Shown here: piece after piece, positions 14,238 through 15,641 of the stretch | Position numbering within the stretch: position 1 is the stretch's first letter | Layout: every line of letters starts with the position of its first letter | Origin: Frankiales bacterium | GTDB lineage: Bacteria; Actinomycetota; Actinomycetes; Mycobacteriales; SCTD01 | Direction of reading: 5' to 3' | NCBI GenBank assembly: GCA_025965735.1 | Contig: JAOPWK010000332.1 | Span: forward strand, 1-15,641 | Length of the DNA: 15,641 nt | Position numbers and translations under genes: made by a program | The notes under the pieces: model-generated | Seen by the model: the letters and a program-made list of their open reading frames with translations, nothing else | The model's database searches: none | What the model was told of the DNA's origin: nothing

Positions 14238-15020
14238 TCAGCTTGAGGCGGGCAGGTTCTCCCGCAGCCACGTGATGTCGGCGCTCTGCCCGTCGCGGCC
14301 GCCGGGCGTCTCGCACACCACGGGCGCGTCCGCCGCGGCCACGACGGCCAGCAGCACCGCGGGGTCGATCTGCCCGTCGCCGAGGTTGGCGTGCCGGTCG
14401 GCGCCGGACCCGAACGCGTCGCGGGAGTCGTTGCAGTGCACCAGGTCGATCCGCCCGGTGATCGCCTTGACCCGCTCCACCACGTCGAGCAGCTCCTCGC
14501 CGCCGGCGTGCGCGTGGCAGGTGTCCAGGCAGAAGCCGACGCCCGGGAAGCCGCCGATGCCGTCCCACAGCCGGGCCAGCGCGTCGAAGCGCCGAGCCAT
14601 GGCGTGCTCCCCGCCGGCCGTGTTCTCGACCAGCACCGGCAGCGGGCACTCCATCCGCTCGAACGTCTTCACCCAGTTCTCGACGCCGATCGCCGGCTCG
14701 TCGCCGGCCGTCACGTGCCCCCCGTGCACGATCAGCCCTTTGGCGCCGACGGAGGCCGCCACGGTCGCGTGATCGAGCAGGATCTTGCGCGACGGGATGC
14801 GGATCTTGTTGTTGGGCGAGGCGACGTTCACGATGTACGGCGCGTGCACGTAGAGGTCGAGCCCGCTGGTGTCGCCGAGCCCTGCCTCCAGAGACGCAGG
14901 CGCGACGGCCTTCTTCCAGCTCTGCGGGTCCCCGCAGAAGAACTGCACGAGGTCTGCGCCGCGGGCGCGTCCCTCCGCGACGGGGTCCTCCTGGCCGACG
15001 TGGGCCCCGATCTTCAGCAC
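14238..15020 (-). CDS. nfo: Endonuclease IV (AP endonuclease, deoxyribonuclease IV)
   Basis: Cuts 5' of abasic sites and trims blocked 3' ends in base excision repair. In the 260-residue TIM-barrel protein all nine expected zinc ligands are visible: H59 (YVHAPY), H99 (IVHGGH), E132 (VENTAG), D166 and H169 (LDTCHAHA), H195 (LVHCNDS), D208 and H210 (DRHANLG) and E237 (CETPGG). It is therefore probably active. The start is GTG 15020 giving VLKIGAHVG, which matches the family N-terminus. A GTG at 15044 would add eight unrelated residues. TACGCT lies exactly 6 bases before 15020 and no Shine-Dalgarno sequence exists, so the mRNA is probably leaderless. A 113-base gap, in which I see nothing but the amidase ribosome site, separates it from the amidase. 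No functional link to the wall genes is apparent. Confidence 0.95.
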   Translation of the reverse strand: MLKIGAHVGQEDPVAEGRARGADLVQFFCGDPQSWKKAVAPASLEAGLGDTSGLDLYVHAPYIVNVASPNNKIRIPSRKILLDHATVAASVGAKGLIVHGGHVTAGDEPAIGVENWVKTFERMECPLPVLVENTAGGEHAMARRFDALARLWDGIGGFPGVGFCLDTCHAHAGGEELLDVVERVKAITGRIDLVHCNDSRDAFGSGADRHANLGDGQIDPAVLLAVVAAADAPVVCETPGGRDGQSADITWLRENLPASS

Positions 15021-15026
15021 CGGGTC

Positions 15027-15032
15027 AGCGTA
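15027..15032 (-). promoter_or_regulatory. -10 box TACGCT for leaderless transcription of nfo
   Basis: On the minus strand TACGCT is followed by 6 bases (GACCCG) and the GTG at 15020. Eight bases upstream of it lies AGGTCGTGC, whose GTCG core is at the spacing of the GTCR core in the mycobacterial RecA-independent damage promoter motif. The rest of that motif does not match. Confidence 0.5.
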
Positions 15033-15088
15033 GGTGTGACGCACGACCTGGCAGGAGATCGCCCACCGGGTGCGAAACTAGGAGCGTG

Positions 15089-15641
15089 ATGTCCCTGGCC
15101 CGCCTGCTCGTGGCTGTCTGCGCGCTGCTCGGCTCGTTCCTGCTCGCTGCGCCCGCGCACGCTGCCGACAAGGTCGTCACCATCACCGCGGAGGGCGTCT
15201 CGCCGAAGGTGCTCGAGGTGGCGGCCGGGGACACCGTCACCTTCGTCAACGAGGACAGCTCCTTCAGCTACCGCGCGGTGGCGACCAGCGACAACTGGGA
15301 CCTCGACAGCCGCCCGCTCGGCCTGCTGCCCGGCCGCTCGTACACCCACCCGGACCCCATCACCGAGGCCGGCACCTACACCTACCGGGTCGCCGAGGGA
15401 GCGGCGTACGAGGGCTCGGTCCTGCTGCGCGGCCCGAACACGGTGGCGCCCGCACCGAGCAAGCCGGCCAGCAGCGCGCCCCGCCCGCAGCAGAGCGGCG
15501 CGGCCAATCCCGCCCCGCAGCCGGCGTCTTCTCCCACCGGGGGCAACGGCACCGCGGCGGCCCCGCCGGTCGGCGGCGGCTTCGGAACGCTGGGGACGCC
15601 GTCCACCCCCGTCCCCGGCGGCATCGCGCCGCCGCCCGCCA
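15089..15641 (+). CDS. Secreted cupredoxin-fold protein with degenerate copper site (runs off the right edge)
   Basis: 184 residues are visible. Residues 1-25 form a clear signal peptide (LARLLVAVCALLGSFLLAAP then AHA cleavage site). Residues 28-113 follow the plastocyanin-like pattern: TITAEGVSPKVLEVAAGDTV, then TFVNEDSSFSYRAV, LLPGRSYTHP and EAGTYTYRVAEGAAYEGSVL. In copper-binding relatives a His follows the N-x-D segment and a Cys-x-x-His (often then Met) follows the Y-x-Y. Here those places hold Ser/Tyr and Val-Ala-Glu-Gly, so copper binding looks lost. From 117 on the chain is Pro/Ala/Ser/Gly-rich, perhaps a wall-spanning linker leading to a sorting or membrane segment outside the window. 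ATG 15089 has AGGAG ending 4 bases upstream. GTG 15086, one codon earlier, is an alternative. It is transcribed divergently from nfo. Confidence 0.8.
   Translation, partial: MSLARLLVAVCALLGSFLLAAPAHAADKVVTITAEGVSPKVLEVAAGDTVTFVNEDSSFSYRAVATSDNWDLDSRPLGLLPGRSYTHPDPITEAGTYTYRVAEGAAYEGSVLLRGPNTVAPAPSKPASSAPRPQQSGAANPAPQPASSPTGGNGTAAAPPVGGGFGTLGTPSTPVPGGIAPPPA

Noticed and set aside
14125..14649. N-terminal extension of the amidase
   Set aside because: The extension is antisense to nfo; a signal peptide and ribosome site mark the start at 14124.
12523..14772. 749-codon plus-strand frame opposite the amidase and nfo
   Set aside because: Antisense of two clear genes with no homology in its own translation.
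1..15641. CRISPR array, tRNA, rRNA, insertion sequence or prophage attachment site
   Set aside because: I saw no regularly spaced repeats, no cloverleaf with a CCA end, no transposase or integrase and no terminal inverted repeats.

Overview
The window reads as chromosomal DNA of a high-GC actinobacterium. Coding regions favour G/C in the third codon position, GTG starts are common, and several genes appear to be transcribed without a leader. The left part follows an order I know from Mycobacterium tuberculosis (Rv0046c to Rv0051): ino1 and a PadR regulator on the minus strand, then a DUF5318 zinc-ribbon protein, a class A penicillin-binding protein and a DUF2029 mannosyltransferase on the plus strand. 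The order and the actinobacterial style of the amidase fit a mycelial or rod-shaped actinomycete outside Mycobacterium, but I cannot fix the genus.

Layout. 1-1278 (minus): a padR-ino1 operon, with the ino1 C-terminus beyond the window edge. Just upstream is a 25-bp palindromic operator abutting the -10 box. 1279-1778 holds no intact gene. It contains the padR promoter and operator, the 3' end of a decayed secreted protease (half a P-domain), that gene's hairpin, and the DUF5318 promoter. 1779-7147 (plus): DUF5318, a bifunctional penicillin-binding protein, a GT87-type transferase and a first PIG-V-type transferase, closely packed. 7191-12763: a glycan-assembly block with a PIG-V paralogue, a convergent gtrA-methyltransferase pair on the minus strand, a divergent GtrB-like polyprenyl-phosphate glycosyltransferase, a second copy of the same PIG-V paralogue, and an ALG5-like glycosyltransferase. 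12760-15020 (minus): a secreted Zn peptidoglycan amidase and endonuclease IV. 15089-end (plus): the start of a secreted cupredoxin-fold protein that appears to have lost its copper ligands.

How it may work together (inference). Two GT2 enzymes could charge polyprenyl phosphate with sugars, and the GtrA protein could carry the lipid-linked sugar across the membrane. The four GT-C transferases (one DUF2029, three PIG-V) could then use lipid-linked sugars on the outer face to build or decorate an envelope glycan or glycoprotein, with the methyltransferase possibly capping or modifying it. The penicillin-binding protein and the amidase make and cut the neighbouring peptidoglycan, and Ino1 supplies inositol phosphate for phosphatidylinositol-based glycolipids. 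No gene here identifies the acceptor. The most noteworthy signals are this glycosylation block with duplicated PIG-V genes around a divergent core, the repeated TANNNT-N6-start leaderless geometry, the padR operator, the degenerate cupredoxin, and the protease remnant with its terminator-like hairpin still in place.
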